DNA of 11,757 nucleotides from Pedobacter sp. UBA1654 (GTDB lineage Bacteria; Bacteroidota; Bacteroidia; Sphingobacteriales; Sphingobacteriaceae): contig DCLG01000050.1 of assembly GCA_002320935.1 (NCBI GenBank), positions 2,956 to 14,712 of the forward strand, given 5' to 3'. The position numbers and the translations under genes were made by a program. A model generated the notes under the pieces. That model saw only the letters and a list, made by a program, of their open reading frames with translations. It was not told the DNA's origin and ran no database searches. Shown here one piece after another: positions 6,145 through 11,757 of this stretch. The number at the start of each line of letters is the position of its first letter. Within the stretch, counting starts at the first letter, position 1.

Positions 6145-6227
6145 AGCCGGCTCTTGTCCGCCTTTCCTTCGCCTTTCGTTCGCCTTTGCTTCGGCTCGGG
6201 GTGAAGCAAAGGCGGTTAAAAACCGCC
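6145..6227. repeat. Structured intergenic repeat: 11-bp tandem units and two overlapping hairpins
   Basis: This lies in the largest gene-free stretch (5994-6317). It holds the palindrome AGCCGGCT (6145-6152) and three 11-bp units of CGCCTTTNNTT (6159-6169, 6170-6180, 6181-6191). A perfect 12-bp inverted repeat follows, CGCCTTTGCTTC (6181-6192) with GAAGCAAAGGCG (6203-6214). A second perfect hairpin, GGCGGTT (6211-6217) with AACCGCC (6221-6227), shares bases 6211-6214 with the first, so the two cannot form together. The sequence looks GC-richer than its flanks. It may be a dispersed intergenic repeat, which cannot be tested within one window. Positions 5994-6144 and 6228-6286 show nothing I can assign. 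Confidence 0.7.
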
Positions 6228-6286
6228 CAGTGTCCGGAGCAGAGACAACGCTGCGCTTTTGATGGTAAAAAGTAGGGACAGGTCAT

Positions 6287-6311
6287 AAAAAAAGCCTCAT
6301 ATCTGAGGCTT
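6287..6311 (-). terminator. Terminator of the nucleotidase gene
   Basis: AAGCCTCA (6292-6299) and TGAGGCTT (6304-6311) form an 8-bp stem with a 4-base loop. On the minus strand the stem is followed by a T run (the A's at 6287-6293). It lies seven bases past the stop codon of the minus-strand nucleotidase gene. Confidence 0.9.
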
Positions 6312-6317
6312 ACAAGT

Positions 6318-6836
6318 TTAAAGGATGGCTTTCAAAACCTGGTTCCAGGTATCTACACGTTCATATCCGCTGATCAACATGTTGTGCGGCGATGAAAACA
6401 GGAGGGGTCTACCTTTAAAATCCTTGAAATTCTTTATGCGGTCGTCAATCAGGATGTCTGCTTCTATGATCTTATCACCGCAGAACATAATGTTTTGCCA
6501 GGTAATGAAAGGGAAATGTTCTGCCAGCCAGTCATACTTATCTTCCAGAGAATTGCGGAATTCCATAGCGGCAGAGACGATATATACATCATGCTGCTCC
6601 TGAAGCTTCTGAATTCCTTCAATCGCACCGTCTATAACAGGCAGGTCTCTGAAAAAGCCTTTTTCATTGATGTAGTCGAACCATTTCATGTTAACTGCTT
6701 CGGGTACATGGTGGTAAATCTCGTTTCCGGGATCCAGTACCAGGTCTAGCGGCACGCCACAATCGCGGTTGTAAAGTTTTATAAATTTGCTTATCGGGTC
6801 TGCAATGACCTCATCCATATCTATTGCTATTCTCAT
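6318..6836 (-). CDS. 5'(3')-deoxyribonucleotidase-like HAD phosphatase (NT5C type)
   Basis: A 172-residue cytoplasmic HAD-superfamily hydrolase. Motif I is DMDEVIAD (residues 6-13), with D6 as the likely nucleophile and D8 as general acid. S88 (IVSAAME) fits motif II, K122 (CGDK) motif III, and D131-D132 (DILIDDR) the Mg2+-binding motif IV. This pattern and the length fit the NT5C family, which removes phosphate from deoxynucleoside monophosphates. The exact substrate is inferred from the family. The gene stands alone, divergent from rpsP, with its own terminator. An A/T-rich stretch on the minus strand (TATATTTC, about 6867-6860) is a weak candidate -7 element. Confidence 0.87.
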   Translation of the reverse strand: MRIAIDMDEVIADPISKFIKLYNRDCGVPLDLVLDPGNEIYHHVPEAVNMKWFDYINEKGFFRDLPVIDGAIEGIQKLQEQHDVYIVSAAMEFRNSLEDKYDWLAEHFPFITWQNIMFCGDKIIEADILIDDRIKNFKDFKGRPLLFSSPHNMLISGYERVDTWNQVLKAIL

Positions 6837-6933
6837 ATTCAGATTTAATTCGCACTAATATGAAGAAATATAATAATACTTAAAGGTCTGACCAGCTTTG
6901 AATTGCTACTGAACATTTACCTGCATTTGCATC

Positions 6934-6964
6934 TTGTTAATCATGAGTATTTTACTTACTTTTG
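6934..6964 (+). promoter_or_regulatory. Promoter of the rpsP operon
   Basis: TACTTTTG at 6957-6964 matches TAnnTTTG exactly, and TTG at 6934-6936 lies 20 bp upstream as a -33 element. Transcription would start near 6969, giving a leader of about 50 bases. Confidence 0.7.
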
Positions 6965-7021
6965 CCGACCCGCAAGCATGTCGCTCCGGGAACTATGTTG
7001 AATACATAAACAAATAAAGAA

Positions 7022-7570
7022 ATGGCAACTAAAATCAGATTGCAAAGATTCGGTAAAAAAGGTAAGCCTTTTTTCCACGTGGTAGTAGCGGATTCACGCG
7101 CTCCAAGAGATGGTAAATTCATTGAGCGTTTAGGTTCATACAACCCAAACACCAATCCTGCAACCATCGACATCAACTTCGATAAAACTTTTGACTGGAT
7201 TATGAATGGCGCTGAGCCTACTGATACTTGTCGTGCTATCTTGTCTTACAAAGGTGTTTTATACAAAAAACACTTAGCAGGTGGTGTTAAAAAAGGTGCT
7301 TTAACTACAGAACAGGCAGATGCTAAATTTGCAGAGTGGTTAGAGGCTAAAGGTGGTAAGATCGAAGGCAAAAAAGAAAGCCTTACTTCTTCGAAAGAAG
7401 AAGCAAGAAAACTTGCGCTAGCGGCTGAAACCAAGAAAAACCAAGATCGTGCTGCTGCTTTAGCAATTAAAAACGCACCGGTTGAAGAAGTAGCTGAGCC
7501 TGCTGCTGAAGAAGCAACGGAAACTGCTGCTGAAGGTACTTCAGAAGAGACAGCGGAAAACAACGCATAA
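7022..7570 (+). CDS. rpsP: 30S ribosomal protein S16
   Basis: The N-terminal domain is a clear S16: [38 protein letters not shown] (residues 23-42) and the stretch up to about residue 90. S16 binds 16S rRNA and helps assemble the 30S body. The protein is 182 residues long, about twice the size of E. coli S16. The extra C-terminal part from about residue 110 is charged and low in complexity, with Lys/Glu-rich helix sequence and then an Ala/Glu/Thr-rich acidic tail. Similar tails are known in Bacteroidota S16. It is the first gene of the rpsP-rimM-trmD order; the start follows an A-rich AATAAAGA sequence. Confidence 0.97.
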   Translation: MATKIRLQRFGKKGKPFFHVVVADSRAPRDGKFIERLGSYNPNTNPATIDINFDKTFDWIMNGAEPTDTCRAILSYKGVLYKKHLAGGVKKGALTTEQADAKFAEWLEAKGGKIEGKKESLTSSKEEARKLALAAETKKNQDRAAALAIKNAPVEEVAEPAAEEATETAAEGTSEETAENNA

Positions 7571-7586
7571 GATTGTTATCCTGAAT

Positions 7587-7624
7587 AATAGCGAAGCTTC
7601 TGAATAAGAACGCTTCGCTATTTT
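7587..7624 (+). terminator. Terminator-like hairpin between rpsP and rimM
   Basis: AATAGCGAAGC (7587-7597) and GCTTCGCTATT (7612-7622) form an 11-bp perfect stem with a 14-base loop, followed by TTTT (7621-7624). It ends 15 bases before the rimM start. As a partial terminator or processing site it would let S16 be made in excess over RimM and TrmD. Confidence 0.65.
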
Positions 7625-7638
7625 CATTTACAGACAGT

Positions 7639-8166
7639 ATGAAATTAGAAGAAGCATTTTACATCGGGTATATTACCAAAACAAAAGGCCTGAAAGGCGA
7701 GGTGCAGCTGTACTTCGAATACGACAGTCCGGAATTACTGGACCTGGATGTGGTTTTTGCCGAAATTAACGGCAAAATGGTTCCATATTTCGTCTCTTCC
7801 TGCAAACTTCAGAACAACCAGACGGGAAATATCTACTTCGATGATATCGATCATATTGATAAAGCTCAGATTCTGGTTAAGAAAAAGATTTATCTGCCTT
7901 TAGAAAAGATGCCAGACCGCTCAGACGATGATTTCCATTATAATGATCTCATCGGATTTATGGTAACTGACGAAACGCTTGGTGAACTCGGTGAGATCCT
8001 GGACGTGAACGAGTATCCGCAGCATTTTGTGGCCACCATGAGCTATAAGGAAAAGGAAGTGCTTTTTCCATTGAATGAAGACATGATTCTGGAGATTGAT
8101 CTGGATGAGGAGACGATTTTAGTCGATTTGCCTGATGGTTTATTGGACCTTTATTTAACCCAGTAA
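7639..8166 (+). CDS. rimM: Ribosome maturation factor RimM
   Basis: A 175-residue 16S rRNA processing and 30S head-assembly factor that binds S19. The N-terminal RimM domain shows the family opening, [20 protein letters not shown] (residues 9-28). The C-terminal PRC-barrel-like domain starts around residue 95 with DLIGFMV and continues [10 protein letters not shown]. It ends with the family-typical [11 protein letters not shown]. It lies between rpsP and trmD, and its stop codon (8164-8166) is one base from the trmD start, so the two are probably translationally coupled. Confidence 0.97.
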   Translation: MKLEEAFYIGYITKTKGLKGEVQLYFEYDSPELLDLDVVFAEINGKMVPYFVSSCKLQNNQTGNIYFDDIDHIDKAQILVKKKIYLPLEKMPDRSDDDFHYNDLIGFMVTDETLGELGEILDVNEYPQHFVATMSYKEKEVLFPLNEDMILEIDLDEETILVDLPDGLLDLYLTQ

Positions 8167-8167
8167 G

Positions 8168-8845
8168 ATGCGTTTTGATATTTTAACTGTCCTTCCGGGT
8201 TTGCTTGAAAGTCCTTTTGCGCATTCCATTTTACAACGTGCTCAGAAAAAAGGTATCGCTGAAATTGTGGTGCACAATCTTCGTGATTACGCAACCAATA
8301 AGCAGAAAAGCGTAGATGATTATCCTTATGGAGGTGGTAGTGGTATGGTGATGTCCATAGAGCCTTTTGCAAAATGCATTGAGACCCTGAAGGCAGAACG
8401 GCACTACGATGAAATCATCTTCATGACGCCGGATGGACCGACCTTAAACCAGAGCATGGTCAACGAGCTATCTGGGTTAGGTAATGTGATGATCCTTTGT
8501 GGTCATTATAAGGGCATAGATCAGCGCATACGCGACATTTATGTTACCCGGGAGATCTCGATAGGGGATTATGTATTGTCTGGCGGAGAGCTGCCTGCGG
8601 CGGTGCTTGTAGATACCGTGGTGCGGCTGATACCTGGTGTACTGAATGATGAAACTTCAGCCTTGTCCGACAGCTTTCAGGGTGAATTACTGGATGCGCC
8701 GGTGTATACAAGACCCGCCGACTGGAACGGACACAAGGTGCCGGATATCCTTTTGAGCGGGCATGAAGCAAAGATCAACGAGTGGCGCCATGAACAGGCA
8801 TTATTGCGCACACAACAACGCAGACCCGATTTACTTGGCGATTAG
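8168..8845 (+). CDS. trmD: tRNA (guanine-N1)-methyltransferase TrmD
   Basis: A 225-residue enzyme that methylates G37 of tRNAs using S-adenosylmethionine, which prevents frameshifting. It belongs to the SPOUT class with a trefoil knot. Visible conserved parts are [12 protein letters not shown] at the start, [11 protein letters not shown] (52-62), [12 protein letters not shown] (110-121), the knot motif [14 protein letters not shown] (131-144) and the SDSFQGELL segment carrying the catalytic Asp. The C-terminal end [16 protein letters not shown] is typical. Length is close to that usual for the family. It is the last gene before the separate rplS unit. Confidence 0.98.
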   Translation: MRFDILTVLPGLLESPFAHSILQRAQKKGIAEIVVHNLRDYATNKQKSVDDYPYGGGSGMVMSIEPFAKCIETLKAERHYDEIIFMTPDGPTLNQSMVNELSGLGNVMILCGHYKGIDQRIRDIYVTREISIGDYVLSGGELPAAVLVDTVVRLIPGVLNDETSALSDSFQGELLDAPVYTRPADWNGHKVPDILLSGHEAKINEWRHEQALLRTQQRRPDLLGD

Positions 8846-8963
8846 TAAATGCCATATGGACAGATCTTTCCAACAAAAAAAGGGGTTAAATAGCTTCAAA
8901 TGTGGAATTATCAACTAATGTGGAAAAAAATAAAAATCGCTTTTTTTAATTAAAAATTATTCT

Positions 8964-8971
8964 TAATATTG
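8964..8971 (+). promoter_or_regulatory. Promoter element of rplS
   Basis: TAATATTG matches TAnnTTTG at seven of eight positions. An A/T-rich tract precedes it, without a clear TTTG at -33. The leader of about 45 bases contains CCGAT (8976-8980) and ATCGG (8997-9001), a weak hairpin with a 16-base loop. Further upstream AATGTGGAA occurs twice, at 8899-8907 and 8917-8925. Confidence 0.5.
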
Positions 8972-9018
8972 CAGTCCGATTTTAATACAACAAAAGATCG
9001 GCTTAATAGCTTAAAATC

Positions 9019-9366
9019 ATGGATTTAGTAAAATTTGTTGAAGAGCAGGTAATCGCAAAAAATGAGTTTCCTGCATTCAAATCAGGAGATACAGTGAGTG
9101 TTCACTATAAAATTCGCGAAGGTAATAAAGAACGTGTTCAAATTTACCAAGGTGTTGTATTACAACGTAACAGCGTTGGTGCAAGCGAAACCTTTACTGT
9201 TCGTAAAATGTCTAACGGCGTTGGTGTGGAACGTATATTCCCAATCAACTCTCCAAACATTGAAAAAGTAGAAGTTAACAGCTACGGTAAAGTTCGTAGA
9301 TCTAAACTTTACTATCTACGTGCATTAACTGGTAAAGCTGCGCGTATTAAATCCAGAAGAGTTTAA
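9019..9366 (+). CDS. rplS: 50S ribosomal protein L19
   Basis: A 115-residue ribosomal protein at the 30S-50S interface. Typical L19 sequence is seen throughout: [40 protein letters not shown], and the ending [20 protein letters not shown]. Length is as expected. It follows trmD as in many bacteria, but a 173-base gap with its own promoter element separates them. The gene is followed by a strong terminator. Confidence 0.98.
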   Translation: MDLVKFVEEQVIAKNEFPAFKSGDTVSVHYKIREGNKERVQIYQGVVLQRNSVGASETFTVRKMSNGVGVERIFPINSPNIEKVEVNSYGKVRRSKLYYLRALTGKAARIKSRRV

Positions 9367-9387
9367 TTTCACGCAAACAAGATATTT

Positions 9388-9420
9388 AAACCTTCCCGAT
9401 CATCTCGGGAAGGTTTTTTT
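9388..9420 (+). terminator. Terminator of rplS
   Basis: AAACCTTCCCGA (9388-9399) and TCGGGAAGGTTT (9405-9416) form a perfect 12-bp stem with a 5-base loop, followed by T's. It begins 21 bases after the rplS stop codon. Confidence 0.93.
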
Positions 9421-9426
9421 GTTTTC

Positions 9427-9434
9427 TATATTCG
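9427..9434 (+). promoter_or_regulatory. Promoter element of the dehydrogenase gene
   Basis: TATATTCG matches TAnnTTTG at seven of eight positions and lies just past the rplS terminator. It would give a short leader of about 15 bases. No clear -33 element is seen, since that position falls in the terminator stem. Confidence 0.45.
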
Positions 9435-9453
9435 CCTACGAATAAACACATAC

Positions 9454-10680
9454 ATGAAGGAGCTATTAAAAATCTACGAAGAAAAACAACCCGAGATTGT
9501 TTTCGAATGGAAAGATAAGGAGTCTGAAGCAGAAGGCTGGGTGGTGATCAATTCACTGCGTGGCGGCGCTGCAGGTGGCGGTACCCGCATGCGGAAGGGT
9601 CTGGACAAACGCGAGGTAGAATCCCTTGCTAAAACTATGGAAGTTAAGTTTACCGTGTCTGGTCCACCGATCGGTGGTGCCAAGTCGGGCATTAACTTCG
9701 ATCCTGCAGATCCTAGAAAGAAAGAAGTACTTCAGCGCTGGTACAAAGCTGTAATGCCACTTTTGAAAAGCTATTACGGTACGGGTGGCGATTTAAACAT
9801 CGACGAGATCCATGAGGTTATTCCAATTACCGAAAGCTATGGTTTATGGCATCCACAAGAAGGGGTGATCAGCGGGCACTACCGGGCACGTGAAAATGAA
9901 AGAATTCACCAGATCGGTCAGTTGCGTTATGGGGTATCTAAAGTATTGGAAGATCTTGAATACACCCCGAATATCAGGCGTAAATACGTGGTAGCAGACA
10001 TGATCACCGGTTACGGGGTATCAGAGTCCATACGTCATTATTATAACATCTGGGGCGGCGATCTAAGCCAGAAACGTGCGGTTATACAAGGTTGGGGTAA
10101 TGTAGCTGCTGCGGCAGGTTATTACCTGGCTAAAAACGGCGTAAAGGTTATCGGCATCATTGATCGCGTAGGTGGATTGATCAAACCTGAAGGTTTTTCT
10201 ATGGAGGAGATCACGGATTTGTTTAACAACCGTGCAGGAAACACGCTTGTTTCGGATGCGTTGATCCCGTTTGATCTTGCCAGTGAGCAGATCTGGAAGT
10301 TAAATGCGGAGATATTTGTGCCTGCTGCAGCCTCCAGGCTGGTAAAACAGGCAGAAGTGGATCAGCTGGTTGCCGGTGGTTTAGAAGTGATCGCCTGTGG
10401 TGCAAATGTGCCTTTCGCCGACCAGGAAATCTTCTTCGGACCAATTATGGAGCATGCAGATGCACACGTATCCGTAATTCCGGATTTTATCGCAAACTGC
10501 GGGATGGCCCGTGTTTTTGCTTACCTGATGGAGAAGAATGTGGAGATGAGTGATGAAGCAATCTTTACTGATGCTTCTCAGGTTATTGAGAAGGCGCTGA
10601 AAGCCGTTTATGTTGCTTCCGATGCTCGTACTGGCATTTCGAAAACAGCCTTTGAAATCGCCTTAAAACAGCTTGTTTAA
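9454..10680 (+). CDS. Glu/Leu/Phe/Val family amino acid dehydrogenase
   Basis: A 408-residue NAD(P)-dependent oxidoreductase that interconverts an amino acid and its 2-oxo acid with ammonia. The N-terminal substrate domain shows GGAAGGGTRM (37-46), K65 in MEVKF, K77 in GGAKSGI and D113 in GTGGDLNID, in the positions of the substrate-binding and catalytic residues of the family. The Rossmann domain starts near 208 with GWGNVA (213-218), and D237 closes its second strand (GIID), which suggests NAD+ use. A conserved FVPAAAS/ACGANVP pair follows around 305-330. The substrate cannot be settled between glutamate, leucine, phenylalanine and valine. The gene looks monocistronic, lying between the rplS terminator and its own. 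Confidence 0.93.
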   Translation: MKELLKIYEEKQPEIVFEWKDKESEAEGWVVINSLRGGAAGGGTRMRKGLDKREVESLAKTMEVKFTVSGPPIGGAKSGINFDPADPRKKEVLQRWYKAVMPLLKSYYGTGGDLNIDEIHEVIPITESYGLWHPQEGVISGHYRARENERIHQIGQLRYGVSKVLEDLEYTPNIRRKYVVADMITGYGVSESIRHYYNIWGGDLSQKRAVIQGWGNVAAAAGYYLAKNGVKVIGIIDRVGGLIKPEGFSMEEITDLFNNRAGNTLVSDALIPFDLASEQIWKLNAEIFVPAAASRLVKQAEVDQLVAGGLEVIACGANVPFADQEIFFGPIMEHADAHVSVIPDFIANCGMARVFAYLMEKNVEMSDEAIFTDASQVIEKALKAVYVASDARTGISKTAFEIALKQLV

Positions 10681-10725
10681 TATAGTCCCGCCGCTGGCTC
10701 CTGAGTAGCAGCGAGGTTTAGATAT

Positions 10726-10764
10726 AAAGAAAGCCTGCAATGTTGAATTGCAGGCTTTCTTTTT
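10726..10764. terminator. Bidirectional terminator between the dehydrogenase and psd genes
   Basis: AAAGAAAGCCTGCAA (10726-10740) pairs perfectly with 10748-10762 around a 7-base loop. T's follow on the plus strand. The A-rich left arm gives a T-rich end on the minus strand as well. It lies between two convergent genes and probably serves both. Confidence 0.88.
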
Positions 10765-10820
10765 ATGTTGTATAATGATCTGTTAACTTATTAGCTGGCC
10801 TTCTAAGACCTGATTTGCCT

Positions 10821-10846
10821 GAAGCTTATGGAAGCTTATGGAAGCT
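10821..10846. repeat. 10-bp tandem repeat across the psd stop codon
   Basis: GAAGCTTATG occurs twice in tandem (10821-10830, 10831-10840) and is followed by a partial third copy, GAAGCT. The psd stop codon TAA (10838-10836 on the minus strand) lies in the second unit. It looks like a small slippage duplication. Confidence 0.85.
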
Positions 10847-11495
10847 CACCCAACACGGTGATTCCGCCACGTACCATCTGGTTCAGTTCTACGTCAACCT
10901 TGGTACCAATTGGCAGGAAAAGATCTACCCTGGAGCCGAACTTGATAAATCCGAACTCTTTAGTTTGTTCAACCACGTCGCCTTCTTTAACATACCATAC
11001 AATACGTCTGGCTAAAGCTCCGGCAATCTGACGGAACAATACGGGTGTACCGGATTCATGTTCCACCACCACGGTGGTCCGTTCATTTTCAGTTGAAGAT
11101 TTAGGGTTCCATGCAGCAAGGTATTTGCCCGGGTGATATTTGAAGAAACGCACCACACCAGATATCGGGTTACGGTTGATATGAACATTTACCGGCGACA
11201 TGAAAATGCTCACCTGCAGTCTTTTGTCTTTAAAATACTCGTCCTCAATGGTTTCCTCAATAACGACAACCTTGCCATCAGCAGGGCAAATAATCATTTT
11301 ATCCTGAGCCATAAAAGGTCTGCGGGGATTTCTGAAGAACTGTAATACGGTAATAAATAATACCAGGGAAACAACGTAAATAAGCCAGCGCAACCAGGTG
11401 ATGTCGGCATATCTGTAATCAATAAAAGCGTTTAACACGAAGATGAAAAGCAGTGTTAAAGCAATTGACGTGTAACCTTCCTTATGTATGGTCAT
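10836..11495 (-). CDS. psd: Phosphatidylserine decarboxylase, short form
   Basis: A 219-residue membrane-linked enzyme that turns phosphatidylserine into phosphatidylethanolamine. It is made as a proenzyme that cleaves itself before S188 (FGSRVD, 186-191), and this Ser becomes the pyruvoyl cofactor. Other conserved parts are two N-terminal membrane segments (about 10-25 and 34-53), the FFRNPRRP link (53-60), PADGKV with D73 (71-76), and VNVHINR with H105 (102-108). It ends GGITVLGELP. The GSR site marks the short bacterial form, in contrast to the LGST site of the longer E. coli type. The start at 11495 gives a normal membrane-inserting N-terminus. It follows hpt by 38 bases on the same strand, probably in one transcript. 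Confidence 0.95.
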   Translation of the reverse strand: MTIHKEGYTSIALTLLFIFVLNAFIDYRYADITWLRWLIYVVSLVLFITVLQFFRNPRRPFMAQDKMIICPADGKVVVIEETIEDEYFKDKRLQVSIFMSPVNVHINRNPISGVVRFFKYHPGKYLAAWNPKSSTENERTTVVVEHESGTPVLFRQIAGALARRIVWYVKEGDVVEQTKEFGFIKFGSRVDLFLPIGTKVDVELNQMVRGGITVLGELP

Positions 11496-11533
11496 AAAAT
11501 CTTAAAAGTATTCTACAAAAGTGAGAAAAATAT

Positions 11534-11757
11534 TTAAGATTGAGGCAAAGTAACTGTATCTGTGGCGCGGTAAATGTCTTTTAGATTCCTTCCAAGACCA
11601 TTGTAGTCTAAGCCGAAGCCTACCACAAACTCATTGGGGATCTCAAAGCCTACATATTCCAGTTCAGTAATGGGCTCCAGTAGTGCTGTTGGTTTAAATA
11701 AAAGTGAACATACACTGATGGAAGCGGGTGACTGTTCCTTCAATTTATCAATGATGT
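11534..11757 (-). CDS. hpt: Hypoxanthine phosphoribosyltransferase, C-terminal part
   Basis: Only the last 74 codons are in the window; the gene continues past its right edge. The visible part has the typical end of the 6-oxopurine phosphoribosyltransferase family: PASISVCSLLFKP, then YVGFEIPNEFVVGFGLDYN, then GLGRNLKDIYRAT. This enzyme joins hypoxanthine (and often guanine) to PRPP in purine salvage. The catalytic PRPP loop lies outside the window. Its stop (11534-11536) is 38 bases from the psd start. In that gap AATCTTAAA (11498-11506) and TTTAAGATT (11533-11541) form a 9-bp inverted repeat with a 26-base loop. Confidence 0.92.
   Translation of the reverse strand, partial: IIDKLKEQSPASISVCSLLFKPTALLEPITELEYVGFEIPNEFVVGFGLDYNGLGRNLKDIYRATDTVTLPQS

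Noticed and set aside
6159..6191. CRISPR-like array
   Set aside because: The units are 11 bp and directly adjacent with no spacers, so this is a tandem repeat and not CRISPR.
6143..6286. 47-residue minus-strand frame running from ATG at 6286 to TGA at 6143
   Set aside because: It runs exactly through the tandem units and hairpins, its composition (many Arg, Lys, Ser, Cys) follows the repeat, and it has no promoter or ribosome site. I treat it as a by-product of the repeat.
7246..7563. Minus-strand 105-residue Ser/Ala-rich frame opposite rpsP
   Set aside because: It is the complement of the low-complexity S16 tail and has no independent support.

Overview
The window looks chromosomal and comes from a Bacteroidota bacterium, most likely of the Sphingobacteriaceae (Pedobacter-like). 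The evidence is the TAnnTTTG-type promoter elements in front of several genes, weak Shine-Dalgarno signals, a ribosomal protein S16 with a long Ala/Glu-rich tail, and the gene families present. The genus is an inference. No phage, transposase, integrase or CRISPR array is visible.

Layout. Positions 1-224 hold the end of one tRNA-Asp gene and a second complete tRNA-Asp gene, each followed by its own hairpin terminator. Positions 273-3504 are an accessory block: an AraC-family regulator broken by a one-base frameshift, a divergent short-chain dehydrogenase, a Crp/Fnr-family regulator, a Rid-family protein, and a 5'-truncated remnant of a SnoaL-like (ester cyclase) gene. Between the Crp/Fnr gene and the Rid gene lies a perfect TGTGA-N6-TCACA palindrome with a weaker second copy 23 bp downstream. 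This is a very plausible operator for the Crp/Fnr protein, whose recognition helix carries the Arg-Glu...Arg residues that read this sequence in E. coli CRP.

Positions 3512-5993 on the minus strand encode an exported two-domain enzyme (phosphodiesterase-like domain plus alkaline phosphatase), probably for phosphate scavenging, and a small lipoprotein of unknown function. Positions 5994-6317 hold no gene but contain an intergenic repeat with 11-bp tandem units and two hairpins that cannot form together. It is followed by the terminator of a minus-strand deoxyribonucleotidase-like gene.

Positions 6950-9420 are the conserved housekeeping cluster rpsP-rimM-trmD-rplS (ribosomal protein S16, 30S maturation factor, tRNA m1G37 methyltransferase, ribosomal protein L19), with separate promoters before rpsP and rplS. 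A Glu/Leu/Phe/Val dehydrogenase follows. It converges on a minus-strand pair, hpt (partial at the window edge) then a short-form phosphatidylserine decarboxylase, and a bidirectional terminator separates the two directions.

I do not see a clearly new multi-gene system. The best leads are the Crp-like tandem operator, the two-hairpin repeat, the phosphodiesterase-phosphatase fusion with Pho-box-like repeats at its promoter, and the two broken genes flanking an otherwise intact accessory block.
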